The notes below the pieces were generated by a model, which was not told where the DNA came from, ran no database searches, and saw nothing but the letters and a program-made list of their open reading frames with translations. Position numbers and translations under genes: made by a program. Of a stretch of 64,000 nt of DNA, positions 1-11,426 are shown one piece after another. The stretch is from Diogma glabrata (taxonomy: Eukaryota; Arthropoda; Insecta; Diptera; Cylindrotomidae). The first letter of the stretch is position 1. Every line of letters begins with the position of its first letter. The stretch lies in NCBI GenBank assembly GCA_963693315.1, contig OY856188.1, forward strand, positions 263,371,162 to 263,435,161, written 5' to 3'.

Positions 1-196
1 CATTCATTTTTTTCACTAGCAAATAAGTATTATACTCGACGTAAATCAAGAGAAAACGATCACAAATTATAACACTGGGGACGAATCTATGTTGTTTACT
101 TTGTTGCTGAAAGTATTATGTCAGAGTTGAGTAATTAAACTGAAAAGTAATCAGTTTTAATACATGAGCAATTTCACAAAGATGCAACATCGTTTT

Positions 197-730
197 GACT
201 TGATCCCTTTTAATTTTCATAAATAACAAATACAAGTTCTCTTAGAATTTTTCTTCGACCAGGGGTCTTCACAGGGTGCCCCTCAATTTTTGTTATTTTG
301 TGATGCGAGTGCATTTTGACGAGCGATTGTAGAAAAACTACTCAATCGATTTTCATAAATGATATGTCGTTGAATAGGTATTAGAACAAAGGTTTTAAAA
401 ATGTACACTGTTAATTTTTTGAAAAAATTTTTAACGGTATAACATAAGAAAAAAACGGTGTAATTGAAGAAAAGATGGCGCTACACCTTTTTTTTTAAAC
501 TTAATTGAAGCTTATTTTATATCTAACTACTTGTGAAAGCTTAGTACTAGCATATTTTTTGTTTTAAAGATAAAATTCGTTGTGCATATGACTGTCGGGA
601 ATCAGTTTTTTTTGTTCTGAACGAAAATTATAAAAATAGCGTTATAAACTAAGAGATTTTTATAATGTTAAATATCAAATATTTTATTATTGAGAGAACT
701 TTTTAAAATATTATAAAAATTATATACGTA
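197..730 (+). repeat. Left arm of the 0.2-2.4 kb inverted repeat
   Basis: This arm pairs with 1801-2358 read on the minus strand. Small indels and scattered substitutions separate the arms, so the palindrome is not brand new. Confidence 0.75.
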
Positions 731-1490
731 GTACAATAAATAAAATAAATACAATTGTTAAAAATGATTTACTTATTTTACAAATAGAAGTTTTTTGTGA
801 ATAGAAAAACACTTCTGCAATTATTTTCTTTGTATTAAATGGGATAAAAAAATGAAATATTTATTTACCACTTTTACTAATCACTTGTCACTCTTATAAA
901 AAATAATTTGACAGTTTCGACTGCAAACAAAAAAACCGTATAAATAACTAAACATACTTAGGAACTTTTGACTGGAGAAGTATTATGTTCGTATTATGTT
1001 ATTATGGAATCATAAAGTAAAAGATCTAGACGCTTTTATATTCACTCATTTTAGAAAAATCAAATTTTGAAAGTTTTTGTTAAAGTAATAGAATTTAACT
1101 GATAGTGACCCATTTAAAACTTCATTTATATAACAAAAATGGGATTTAAAATAGTAATGCAGGCATCAATAAAGATTATATACGTCTATTTTTTATGACC
1201 AAATATAAGTACTCTACATTTGTTTACCTGAGCATCTGTTCAACCTTTTGAAATCTTTGTCTTAATTACAGCCATATATAATTTAAAATCCTTAAGATGG
1301 TTTATATTTATTTTTAATCCAAATTAGTTTAGGCCTACATTCACTTAAAATTAAAAGTAGGATTTTCAAAATTTTTTAATCATGCATATCTAAAAAACAG
1401 CCTCCTTTTAATGGATTAACGGATTAACTTTCACAGTTAATTATATAACTTCAACTTTATTTAAAAAAAAATAAAAAAGTGGGTATTGAT

Positions 1491-1790
1491 GCTAGGCCAT
1501 CTTTTAATTTTGTTTTCTTAAGTAACACCGTTACATAGGATTAAAAAACTAACAATTCACAATTTCAAAAATTTCTTTTTAACACCTATTCAACTATATG
1601 AAAATCAATTAAGCAGTTTTTCTACAGTCGTTTGTCAAAATGATTTCTACATGATAAACTTACAAAATTCAAGGGCACCCAGTGAAGGCCCCTGGTGGAA
1701 AAAAGATTCTACGAGAATTCGTATTATTTAAAATAAAAAGGGTCATAATATCGCCAAATTTTGCTGAAGTTGACTGAAATTGTTCATATT
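1491..1790 (+). repeat. Diverged second copy of the element's right end
   Basis: Same order of blocks as 2035-2395: a tract like gccatctttt, then caccgtta, then aaaatcaatt with agttttttct, then cccctgg, then a block like aaattttgctgaa. It is clearly older or from another subfamily. The rest of the spacer, 731-1490, holds nothing recognisable. Confidence 0.6.
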
Positions 1791-1800
1791 TTCTTTATTG

Positions 1801-2358
1801 TACATATATAATTTTTAAAAGTTCATTTAATAATAAAATATTTGATATTTAACATTAAAAAAATCTTATAGTTTATAACGCTATTTTTATAATTTTCCTT
1901 CAGAACAAAAAAAACTGATTCCCGACAGTCATATGCACAACGAATTTTATCTTTAAAACAAAAGACAATGCTAGTACTAAACTTTCACAAGTAGTTAGAT
2001 ATAAAATAAGCTCAATTAAGTTTAAAAAAAAAAGGTGTAGCGCCATCTTTTCTTCAATCACACCGTTTTTTTCTTATGTTACACCGTTAAAAAATTTTTC
2101 AAAAAATTAACAGTGTACATTTTTAAAACCTTTGTTCTAATACCTATTCAACGACATATCATTTATGAAAATCAATTGAGTAGTTTTTCTACAATCGCTC
2201 GTCAAAATGCAAGCACATCACAAAATAACAAAAAAATTGAGGGGTACCCTGTGAACACCCCTGGTCGAAAAAAAAATTTCTTACAGAACTTGTATTTTTT
2301 ATTTGTGAAAGACTATCTATAAACAAAAAATAATTAAAATTAAAAGGGGTCAAGTTAA
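1801..2358 (-). repeat. Right arm of the 0.2-2.4 kb inverted repeat
   Basis: Inverted counterpart of 197-730. Homology with the internal copy at 1491-1790 continues to about 2395, which sets the likely outer limit of the element just before the non-LTR relic begins. Confidence 0.75.
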
Positions 2359-2390
2359 AATTTCCCAAAAATTTGCTGAACGTGTGTAAA

Positions 2391-2918
2391 ATTGGATTTG
2401 TTTGCGGAGATTTCAACATTAACATCTTCACCCTGATAACTTGACCATATATCAACTAACTGGATAAACCAAACCATAAAAATAAAACTGGTCCCGTATG
2501 ACTTGTTTGACCGACCGTCATATAATTTTTTTAGAAAATGTAACACAAAATTTTAATTATGTAAAAGAAAATGAAAAACGAGATTTGCAATATGTAAACT
2601 ACAAACAGCTTGCAAAATTAATCAACGAACACCCTTTACATCTACTCAATTTAGAAGACGTGATTAGATTAATTCGTGTACAGATAAAAAAAAACATTTT
2701 AAAATTAAAAAATTCCATGAAATCCTGGTTTGATAATGATTTGGAGCCAGTGCGTAAAGCAAAAAATGTTTGGTATCAGAAACATTGTAATGATAGAAAC
2801 AACAACGTTCTTTATGACGAATTTAAACACTAGAGAAACAAATTTGCCACACTAAAAAGAAACAAAAAATCAGAATACTTTACAATTAACTTTGAGAAAA
2901 ACTTAGGAGATATGAAGC
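2391..2918 (+). pseudogene. CR1-like non-LTR element A: endonuclease relic and linker
   Basis: Reading from 2391 gives a GDFNIN motif, the hallmark of the AP-type endonuclease of non-LTR retrotransposons, followed by a stop. An ORF at 2498-2833 then gives a typical endonuclease-to-RT linker: a DRHIIFLENV-like strand followed by a basic segment with WFDNDLEPVRKAKN. Homology continues past the stop at 2833 to the target-site duplication at 2904-2918. The amino half of the endonuclease is missing and part of its carboxy half is deleted. The remainder of the same element continues at 7113, after the Jockey insertion. It is dead: stops, deletions and an interrupting element. The clade (CR1, Daphne or a Jockey relative) is inferred from the linker and the ATT-repeat tail. 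Confidence 0.7.
2904..2918 (+). repeat. Target-site duplication, left copy (Jockey insertion)
   Basis: taggagatatgaagc here matches taggagaaatgaagc at 7113-7127 with one mismatch. It flanks an element that ends in poly-A, as expected for target-primed reverse transcription. Confidence 0.85.
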
Positions 2919-3117
2919 ATTCATTCTTGTTCGATATTCGAAAGAGTAAAGTCATAAATATTTTATCCAGTGCTCAATAAATCAATTATTAAAAATTTAT
3001 TTTTTTGTATCGAAAAATTATATACTGTTACGGAGTTAAAAAAAAATAAAATTCTTATTGAAATTGTGAAACCAAAAACACAAGAAACTTGTTTTTTCAT
3101 AATTGTTGTTGGACTGC

Positions 3118-4215
3118 ATGTCCAAAACATGCGGCTCTAATAGTTGGAGAGACAAAAGTCTCCTTAGAAATTTGAGTAGTGCGTCACTAACTACAATGCA
3201 GAAGCGATCTGTTCGAGGACGATCATCTTTAAATTTGGCTAACTCGATATGTTTAAGTGATCGATTTGATCCGCTATTCAATAACAACACGGCTGTAAAT
3301 ACAAACACCAATGCTACAGGAGTGAGAAAAATCAAAATTCCACCGATTGTGGCACACTGTAGTGCAAACCAGATTCACGAATTAATGATCAAATTAAAAA
3401 TTAAAAACTACAATATCAAGAATACTAATAAAAACACACTACTGTTTACGTACAGCTTAAAGGAATTCAACTTAGCTGCAACCGAACTAGATAAGCTGAA
3501 TTGTGAATTTTTCTTATACGCCTTAGAAGAAAATAAAACCATCAGATTTGTCTTATATGGCTTACTATCTAAATCAAATGAAGAAGTACTAGTAGACTTA
3601 AAGGAAGCCGGTTTATCTCCAGTTAAAGTGGTTAAAGTTGAAGCCAAAAAACCTCGTTACTCTGAAGATGTTATATACTTTGTCAGCTTCAAGAAAGGTA
3701 GCATTACTCTTAATCAAGTAAGTAACTTTAAATTTATTGCACATACTGCAAATGGGAACATGTTCGCCCTACCAAAAATAGACCAACTCAATGCATTAAA
3801 TGCTTCAGATTCGGTCACGGTATCCAAAACTGTCATATGAAGCCACATTGCAAGGATTGTGGAACTGACAATGATGAAATGGAATGTCCAGTAAAGGAAG
3901 AAACAGCTAAGCATGTTTGTGTTAACTGCAATGGTAACCATTCAGCTAATTCCATACAATGTCCTCATAGAGAAGATTACATTAAAATGAAAATCAAAGC
4001 TCAAAATCGTAATTTTGTTCAACATAAAATAAATAACTTAAGTCAATTTAATATAAATGAACATGAATTTCCGTTAGCACCAGCACCTAAACAACAATTA
4101 CGTTGAACTTTTCAAAATTTTCAATGAAATTATTATAGGATTAAAATCTTGTTCTACTAGGGAACAACAATTTAATTCAATCGTTGAGGTAGCTATTAAG
4201 TGTGGCGTTGATTAG
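3118..4215 (+). pseudogene. Jockey ORF1 (gag-like nucleic-acid binding protein), two frameshifts
   Basis: The first ATG is at 3118. The first 210 or so residues resemble the Jockey Gag core, including FTYSLKEFN, a RFVLYGL block, KEAGLSP and YFVSFKKGSITLNQVSNF. The frame breaks near 3745. In the next frame, from about 3750, three cysteine motifs follow: a canonical CCHC knuckle with C at 3792, C at 3801, H at 3816 and C at 3831; a second with Asn where His is usual (CKDCGTDNDEMEC); and a third, CVNCNGNHSANSIQC. A stop at 4104 ends that frame, but a third frame from about 4107 to the stop at 4213 reads the usual carboxy tail (ELFKIFNEII and REQQFNSIVEVAIKCG). Family role: packaging the element RNA. 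This copy cannot make the whole protein. Confidence 0.85.
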
Positions 4216-6863
4216 TAATAAGCTTAAAATTTCCACCTGGAATGCTCAAAGTGTGAAAAATAAAAAACAAGAATTAACCAAATTTCTTGTCGATCATAAT
4301 ATTGACATAATGTTGATAACGGAAACTCACTTAAAACATAACCATCAATTTTTTATTAATGATTACCCGTTTTATAGAAAAGATCGTGAATTTCAAAGTA
4401 TGGGAGGTGTTGGTATTTTAATTAGGTCATCGATCCCTCACTCTTTATTGCCGGATTTAAATTTGAAATGTATTGAATGTTTAGGTTTAACAATTAAAAA
4501 TTCTAATGATTTGGATTTGAAAGTATTTGTTTGTTATTGTCCTAAATCAGATAATAATAATTTAAGAAATGACATCATTAAATTAACAATGCGTAATGAA
4601 GGTTATATAGCGGGTGGTGATTTTAATTGTCGTCACACTAGTTGGAATTGTTTTCGAAGTAATAGAGGTGGCAGAACATTATACGATTACTCTGTTAATA
4701 GTGATAATTGTATCGTGGTAGCGCCAGATAACCATACAAGACACAACACAAGTGGTATGCCGAGTGTATTGGATTTGGTTCTTTCTAATAATCTTTACCC
4801 CATTGTTAAAATTGATACTGTTTACGAGCTATGTTCTGATCACTTTCCTGTTATTTCACAGCTCAGTTTCGATTACTCTAGCCAATCGGTAGGAAGCCAA
4901 AGGTATGATTACAATAAGACTGACTGGACGGCTTACGAAAACAAAATTAGTTCAAGTTTGCTCAACAACACTATTTATACGGAATTAAGAAGTACATCAG
5001 ATATTGATTCAGCTATAGAATTTATAACTGATTCCATCATAGACGCTAGAAGGTCTTCAACACCCTTGACCAGGGTCCATTATAACGATAAATTAATATT
5101 AAGCAATGAAATTCTACTTTTGATTCGTCTAAGAAATACTCGTCGAAGACAATGGATAAGAACTCGTGATAGATATCTCAAAACAATCGTAAACGAATTG
5201 AATACTAAAATTAAATCTGAAATATTTTTACTTATTAATCAAAAATGGCAAACAAAGCTTCAAAATCTAGAAAAAGAATCTAAACCTTATTGGAAAACTG
5301 TTAAAAGTATTAAAAATAAACCGAGACCTTATCCACCCTTACGAAATTCTCTCGATCCTGATGGTGCTAGACTGTTTTTAAATTCTGAAAAATGTGATGA
5401 ATTCGCTTCGACTTTCTCCATCACTTACGTGACACAAATGCAATCTCCTATTTCTACTGAAGTGGAAAGCGGCTGCAAATCAATAGATGATACGGTTCTT
5501 AATGTTGACTCCATTACGGAATCGACTTCTCCAAATCAACTTAGTGGTATACTTAAGAAAATTCGTCCATATAAAGCACCTGGATTAGATGGAGTTCCCA
5601 ATATACTATTAAAACGACTCCCCCAATCAGCATTGTGCTTTTTAACCAATATTTATAATAGTTGTCTTAAACTTAGTTACTTTCCTACCAAATGGAAAAC
5701 CGCTAAAGTCATCCCGATACTAAAACCGGGGAAAGATCCTACTCTTGCTGGCAATTATAGATCAATCAGTCTTCTGTGCTCATTGGGTAAACTTTTCGAG
5801 TACGTAATAAAAGAATATATGCAAAATTTTATTGAGGAAATCTCAATTTGGGTTTAGATACTCTCATTCCACCATTCATCAAGTTAACCGAATAGTTAAT
5901 TACATCAAAAACTCACGTTCTAACAAACAATCAACAGGTATGGTACTTTTAGACTTAAGAAGTGCTTTTGATAAAATTTGGCATGACGGTTTAATCTACA
6001 AACTATTAGAAGCTAATTTCCCCATCTTCATTGTCAAAATCTTGAGAAGCTATCTTAGTAATAGAAAATTTTTTGTAAATGTTCTTAATTCTAATTCAAA
6101 TCTATTCCACATAGCGGCAGGTGTTCCCCACGGGTCCATTCTGAGTCCTCTTCTTTTTAATTTATATATCAACGATATCCCAAAAATAGTTAATTGCGAA
6201 ATTGCACTTTTTGCGGACGATACTGCTCTTTACACATCAAACGAACTGGCTGCTCCTATCTGTAACAGATTAAACTCGTATACGAATTTAATTACAGAGT
6301 ACTTCAAAACTTGGAAACTCGAGATCAATGAGTCTAAATGCCAAGCAATATATTTTACAAGATGTAGGGGCTTGAGAAAAATCCCCCAAACTGATATTAT
6401 GGTAAATAATACTAGCATTAAATGGGCAAAACAAGTTAAATATCTCGGTATAGTATTAGATCAACGAATTACATTAAAATCACACATCACGTATATACTC
6501 TCTAAATGTGAGCTGCTACTAAAAACCCTATATCCATTGTTAAACAAAAAAAGTCTACTAAATTTCGACAACAAATTGCTTATTTATAAATCGATCGTCC
6601 TTTCAAATCTTCTTTACGGAGCCCCCATATGGTGGGATAGTGCTACAACAAACAAAAACAAATTCCAAGTAATCCAAAATAAATTTTTAAAATTAATCAA
6701 GAAGGTTCCAAGAAGATATGGAACAGAGCGGCTACATCGCGAAGTCCAAATGCATTATGTAAATTTTTATGCCAATGAAGCTAATCAACGCTATAAAAAC
6801 AAGTTACATTCTGTAAACAACTCACTAATCAACAACTTGTTAACTAGTGAGAATTATCGCTGA
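4202..6863 (+). pseudogene. Jockey ORF2: AP endonuclease plus reverse transcriptase, one frameshift
   Basis: Segment 4202-5857 carries the APE-type endonuclease: STWNAQSV near residue 14, ITETH near 41, GGDFN near 140 and CSDHFPV near 213, so the metal-binding and catalytic positions look intact. It then enters the RT fingers (KAPGLDGVPN, then WKTAKVIPILKPGKDP, then NYRSISLL). The frame breaks near 5840, just before QFGFRYSHST, and 5832-6863 continues with motif A (LLDLRSAFDKIWHDG), GVPHGSILSP, the catalytic FADD at about 6209-6220, and the thumb and C-terminal domain. The usual GVPQGS reads GVPHGS. No in-frame ATG lies near the start (first Met at residue 37), so the start codon has been lost or initiation is unusual. 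ORF2 would cut target DNA and copy the RNA into it. Confidence 0.9.
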
Positions 6864-7112
6864 ATAAATTGATAATTATTGATGGTTTTATTTAGTTATA
6901 GTTAGGTTAAGTATTAGTATAAGAGTAGTTTAGGGTTGGTGTCTAACGATTATAATCTCTTTATGTATAAATTATACAAATCAATGTTAATTTTACAAAC
7001 CTAATCTTTCTGTTGTAAAGTCTAATGTAAAGACTGATCTCAGAAATATATTTACTGTATTACTTGATAAGTGAAATAAAGACTTGAAATACCAAAAAAA
7101 AAAAAAAAAAAA
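6864..7112 (+). other. Jockey 3' UTR, poly-A signal and tail
   Basis: The 3' UTR follows the ORF2 stop. AATAAA at 7075-7080 lies about 13 bases before the A-run at about 7094-7112 that primes off the target-site duplication. Confidence 0.85.
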
Positions 7113-7127
7113 TAGGAGAAATGAAGC
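7113..7127 (+). repeat. Target-site duplication, right copy (Jockey insertion)
   Basis: Partner of 2904-2918; 14 of 15 bases match. Sequence homologous to the interrupted element resumes immediately. Confidence 0.85.
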
Positions 7128-8985
7128 GAACTGATGTTTGACGGATCCATACCCCATACATTTAATCAATTATTAGACGACATCGATGACATTTTGACAC
7201 CAAAAACCAAAAAATTAATGATATAAATAAGTTTTTTGCTACGATTGGAAAACAAATTGCAAAAAAACATCCCGCTCTAAGCTTAGAAATCATATCACAC
7301 CACCTAAATAACAATGTTTTGAATATTCCGTTGATTACACCATCAGAAATTCTCGAAATAATTTTCAGTTTAAAGAATACGCAGTCTAGAGGTGTTGACG
7401 GTTTTCAACTAAAAATGTTCAAAATTCTTGCGAAACAGTTATCTGGACCAATTGATAAAATTATCAATAGGTCTGTTGAACAAGGGATTGCGCCCGATAA
7501 ATTGAAAATTAGTAAAAATATTTGATTCATAAAAATGACTGCAAGAAGTCTTCTATCAATCACAAACAAAATTATGGAGAGACATGTTCACCATTTCCTG
7601 GTAAAAATGATTTCGGAAAACAAATTGTTGAATCATAATCAATATGGTTTCAGAAAATATAGCAACACACTGTCAGCACTATTTGATGTCCTTTCCAATG
7701 TACAGTATTCTTGTGATCAAAGGAAAAAAGTTGGACTAATCTTTAAGATCTTAAAACAGCGTTTTAAGGCTTCAAGGGTTTGAAAGGGTTTGAAAGTTAT
7801 CGGAAGTGGTCTACCAGTGGTTTGAAAGTTATCTGAATGGTAGGTTCCAGTTTACTTTTGAAGGTGGAACTCATAGTTTTCTTGAAGAAGTAGAGTTTGT
7901 TGTTCCTCAAGGGAGTATTTTGGGACCAACACTTTTTAATTTATATGTTAGTAATGTCGCTAGTGCAAACTTACACGCAAAAATGTTTTTATATTCAGAT
8001 AACATTGTGATTGTGTATACTGAGGATAACTACTTAGATATGGAACAACATATGAACGCTGATTTATTAATGCTCTCAGATCTCTTAATCAAAAACCGTT
8101 TAGCTATAAATATAATGAAAACCAAATACTTGATTATAGGTAATGGTGCTAACATTCATCTGGATATCCAAGTATTGGATGTATATATAAGCAAAGTCAG
8201 TGAATATAAATACCTTGGAGTAATTATTGATGCAGATATGTCTTGGAATGCACAATTTTACAATATTTGAAATCATTGTGCCCCAGTAGCTGGTGTATTT
8301 ATTGGAACAATTGGAACATCGGTACCAGACTTTCTTAAAAGAGGAATATATTATTCACTTTTCCACTCACATATAACATATAGTATTTTAATTTGGGGCG
8401 CCACGTACAAAAATAAAATTCAAAAAATACAATATATCCAAAACAAAGCAATAAAAATATGTATGGCTTTCCTAAGCTAACACCAACCATTGAGATTCAC
8501 ACATCGACTAATATTGCGGTGCAACATGTTTATAATATTATAAATCAATACATACATTCAAACACCGACTTGCTATTTAACTCTCACATACACGAACATA
8601 TAACTAGAATTAATAGCAGACTTTCGCAACATTAAGATTAACTCAACAGTATTTGGATCTAATTCAACTTTATATAATGCAATTAATGAATTCAACAAAT
8701 TACCTACTAATATCAGCTCGCTTTCAAAATCTAAATTTAAAAAAGAAGTAAAAAATAAGCTTTGCTCAATTTAGAGTATTCTTTCTTATATGTTTTAAAC
8801 TTTTCCTTCTTATCTTGTGTTTTGTTTATTCTTAGCTTTTTTTTTCTTTTATTTGTTTTTTGCATGTTCAATATTTTGTTTGTTTTTTTTTTTGCTATGT
8901 AACACTAATTATAAACTTTGTATATGTAAATATCTATTACGAGCTCTGCTCTTTATGATATTATAAATAAATTATTATTATTAAT
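7113..8985 (+). pseudogene. CR1-like non-LTR element A: reverse transcriptase half and 3' tail
   Basis: This continues the element that starts at 2391. Around 7225-7270 it reads FFATIGKQIAKKHP, the usual lead-in to the RT. Segments 7319-7525 (SRGVDGFQLKMFKILA), 7535-7783 (SLLSITNKIMERHV, then NQYGFRKYSNTLSALFDV) and 7806-8270 (FESYLNGRFQ, VPQGSILGPTLFNLYVSNV, EYKYLGVIID) cover RT fingers to thumb in shifting frames. The catalytic YxDD box has become YSDN (about 7992-8003). Beyond 8270 only fragments of the C-terminal domain remain. It ends at a short ATT-repeat tail (about 8968-8982), typical of CR1-like rather than Jockey elements. There are several frameshifts and stops. Confidence 0.8.
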
Positions 8986-10077
8986 GTGTTTTCCGGAATA
9001 CTGAAAGGTAGCAAACATAACATATCTTTTAGTATGAATCTTTTAGTTCCTGTAATCCATAACCAAGCGCCATATTTTTATTCATTGGTGTGACTTTTTT
9101 AAGGAACAATTAACAAGATAGAGCGCAATGTTAATTATAGCTTTCCTGAGAAGATAGCTTTTAAAATGAACGTGTTGCTAGTATTCAACTCTATTCCTGT
9201 ATGTGTCTTAATTTATGAGGATATCAATAAGTTTCCAGGACTGTGAACTAAATTTATGTAATCAGAGCATAGCGTCGTTATCTATAATTTCCAACATTAT
9301 TTTACTTCTAAATTACTTTAACCTCTTAAAACATTTCCATTTTTTGTAACAAAAAATAGCTTAACCATTACTTTGTTTTGAAATAATTTTTAACTTCATG
9401 GAATTTAAAAATGGAGTAACATCATATTGTTTGTAGTCGACTCTTGGATTCCTGATAATCTAAATATTTTTGCAGTAGAAATAGCTATACATTGTCTTTA
9501 AGTGCGGGTATCTTAAAAGACTGAAATTGGTTTTCGTACCACAAAAATACCAAGGGTTTAGCTTTCGTGCTGAAATTTAGATAAACTGCATTACCTAAAC
9601 AATCTAAGAACCTAACACAAAGAGAAATTGAGTTGGGTTCTTGGATTAGTCTCTCGGTTATAATTATAATATTACAGTTTTGAAGATAGCCGTATACTTC
9701 TATTCTCTAATTACGAATGTTCTTCGTTGTGTTCGGTTTTTCAAAAAATTGTTAGTTTCTCTGGACGATTTTTATTCCGTTGACTTTCTTGCTAGATTTG
9801 CAGTTTGTAGTTTTCATAATAAAATCATATACTTGCTTCAAATTTTAAAAAAAAGGATCATCGCAAATCAATTCCTTATTTACCAAAACTTATTAAATTT
9901 ATCTCACAACACTTTTGAAAAAACTCAGTAAATTATTTTTCATAAACAAACTGAAAAAACTTATGACAACTAAGATTCACTTACCAATAATAATTATAAC
10001 CACTTTGATTTAACAGATTTTTGAATTATTTTTTAACACAGAACAAAAGTAACCAAACATAAAAAAAATTTATACGA
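8986..10077. other. Unassigned AT-rich stretch
   Basis: No gene recognised. The 83-codon opening at 9680-9931 has no recognisable motif. A weak hairpin joins taagaacctaac near 9605 to gttgggttcttgg near 9634. Confidence 0.4.
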
Positions 10078-10396
10078 CAAAAATGTGTTTGCTATGTCAA
10101 GTCCGACATCTGACGTTTTGGTATGTTTGGGTTGTCGGACTAGACAATAACAAACAAGTTTTGGTCGGATAAGGCTACCCACGTGTTCTTAAAGAAATTT
10201 CCAACCCCCATAGTTAAAAAAACAAATTTACAAGATCCCTGGTAATCGGCATTTTTCGGAGCTTACCGAACGAAAAAGCGGCCGAATCGAGAAAAATGGG
10301 AGAACAAAATTTTTCGAACTCATCAAGGACAGGCGCCTTACCAAGTATAAAATATGTGGTAAACATCAAATGAAATCTGCGTGGGCCCAGGGGCTA
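10078..10396 (+). repeat. Half copy of the palindromic TA-flanked MITE
   Basis: Matches the centre and right arm of the element at 17638-18197: loop region with gtttgggttgtcggac, then ggcatttttcggagctt, cgaaaaagcggccga and tcaaggacaggcgcc, ending in gggcccagggg. Only about 30 bases of the opposite arm remain at its left edge, so it is a truncated or half-deleted copy. Confidence 0.75.
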
Positions 10397-11426
10397 TATG
10401 TTTTTCCTTTTTCCCAACAAATAATTATTGTCTTTTAAAAACTCAATTCAATTGAAGCCAAATAAACTCCAATTTTAAAAATGTATAAGAGAAAAACTAA
10501 CAAATAAAGGAATATTATAGAAAATTGATAATAAACATTGAAATCAAATCACTTAAAAATATCATAAAATAATAATAGTATATTAATTGTTAAGAGTTTA
10601 ACGAATTAATTAATTATTGAGCCAGTTTTCTAATGCAAGCTAAAATATAATTTGATTAACTGATTTATCTTTTTGACATAAAAAACCATTATTAGAGTAG
10701 ATGCAGACAATGCATATTCTTTTCAATTTAATACAATCAAATAGATTTCATTTCATGGTTGATTAAAAAATGCATTAAAATCGCTTAATAACGATTATAA
10801 TATTTACAACTATTCATTATATACTTCTATTCAATAACTTCTTGAATTATAATTGCAAAAAAAAACAAAGTTAAGATTATAATATACAGCAGGATATACA
10901 AACCTAAAAATAGATTTATTATTTTTTCATTTTATTTTATTTGATTTATTTAAATTCGAAGGAACAAGAATAAATTAAATAAGGGAATCAACTATTATCT
11001 TAATCAGCATCGCATCACGTTTTTAAGGTAAAACATATTATGAAAAATCCATTACAAAAATTATTGATTTTCAAGCTGACTTAAATCTGTACCTTTGTCA
11101 TAAATCAAGGTAGGCATGTTATTTATACAAACGTCTTCTTCGTTGTACTTTTAAACGAATAAATTCCTGTTAAGTCATAATTTATTGCTTATTTTCAAAA
11201 TAGATTGATTTTCTTTGTTTTAAAATAAACTAAGTGTAAACAAAGTTTTTGATGTACTGATATAATGCTGTAGATTTATGTCTAAGATTAACATCAATGT
11301 GCTACTACCCTTAGCAGTGTAATATACCGTAAGAAGGTCAAAAACAAACGTTACCCAAAAGAACAAGTGTAAATTTTTTTAGGAAAATGAAAAAGAATTG
11401 AAAATAGCTAAGCTCAGCTAAGCAAT
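10397..11426. other. Unassigned AT-rich stretch
   Basis: No ORF, repeat or RNA gene recognised on either strand. Confidence 0.4.

Larger units (their letters stand above)
197..2395. mobile_element. Foldback-like element with long terminal inverted repeats
   Basis: Two long arms are inverted copies of each other: about 197-730 and about 1801-2358. They share many exact blocks over their whole length, for example the stretch around 470-490 (gaagaaaagatggcgctaca) against its complement near 2035-2055. The spacer of about 1.07 kb has no long ORF. A diverged third copy of the right end lies inside the spacer at about 1491-1790, so the element may be a composite of two insertions. ORFs in the right arm at 2113-2455 are chance openings in repeat DNA. 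No transposase is present, so it would be non-autonomous. Family and target-site duplication could not be fixed. Confidence 0.75.
2919..7112 (+). mobile_element. Nearly full-length Jockey-clade non-LTR retrotransposon
   Basis: This 4.19-kb element is delimited by a 15-bp target-site duplication and ends in a poly-A run (about 7094-7112), with an AATAAA signal at 7075-7080. It has a 5' UTR of about 200 bp, a gag-like ORF1 with zinc knuckles (3118-4215) and an ORF2 with endonuclease and reverse transcriptase (4202-6863), the standard Jockey layout. The domain order is complete, and only three frame breaks were found (near 3745, 4100 and 5840), so the copy is fairly young although not functional. 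It landed in an older CR1-like element in the same orientation. Confidence 0.9.

Noticed and set aside
3740..3850. Programmed frameshift in the Jockey gag
   Set aside because: Jockey Gag is normally one continuous ORF, no slippery site was seen, and a second break exists near 4100. Ordinary decay is simpler.
9680..9931. 83-codon ORF
   Set aside because: No motif, no flanking gene structure, not repeated in the window.
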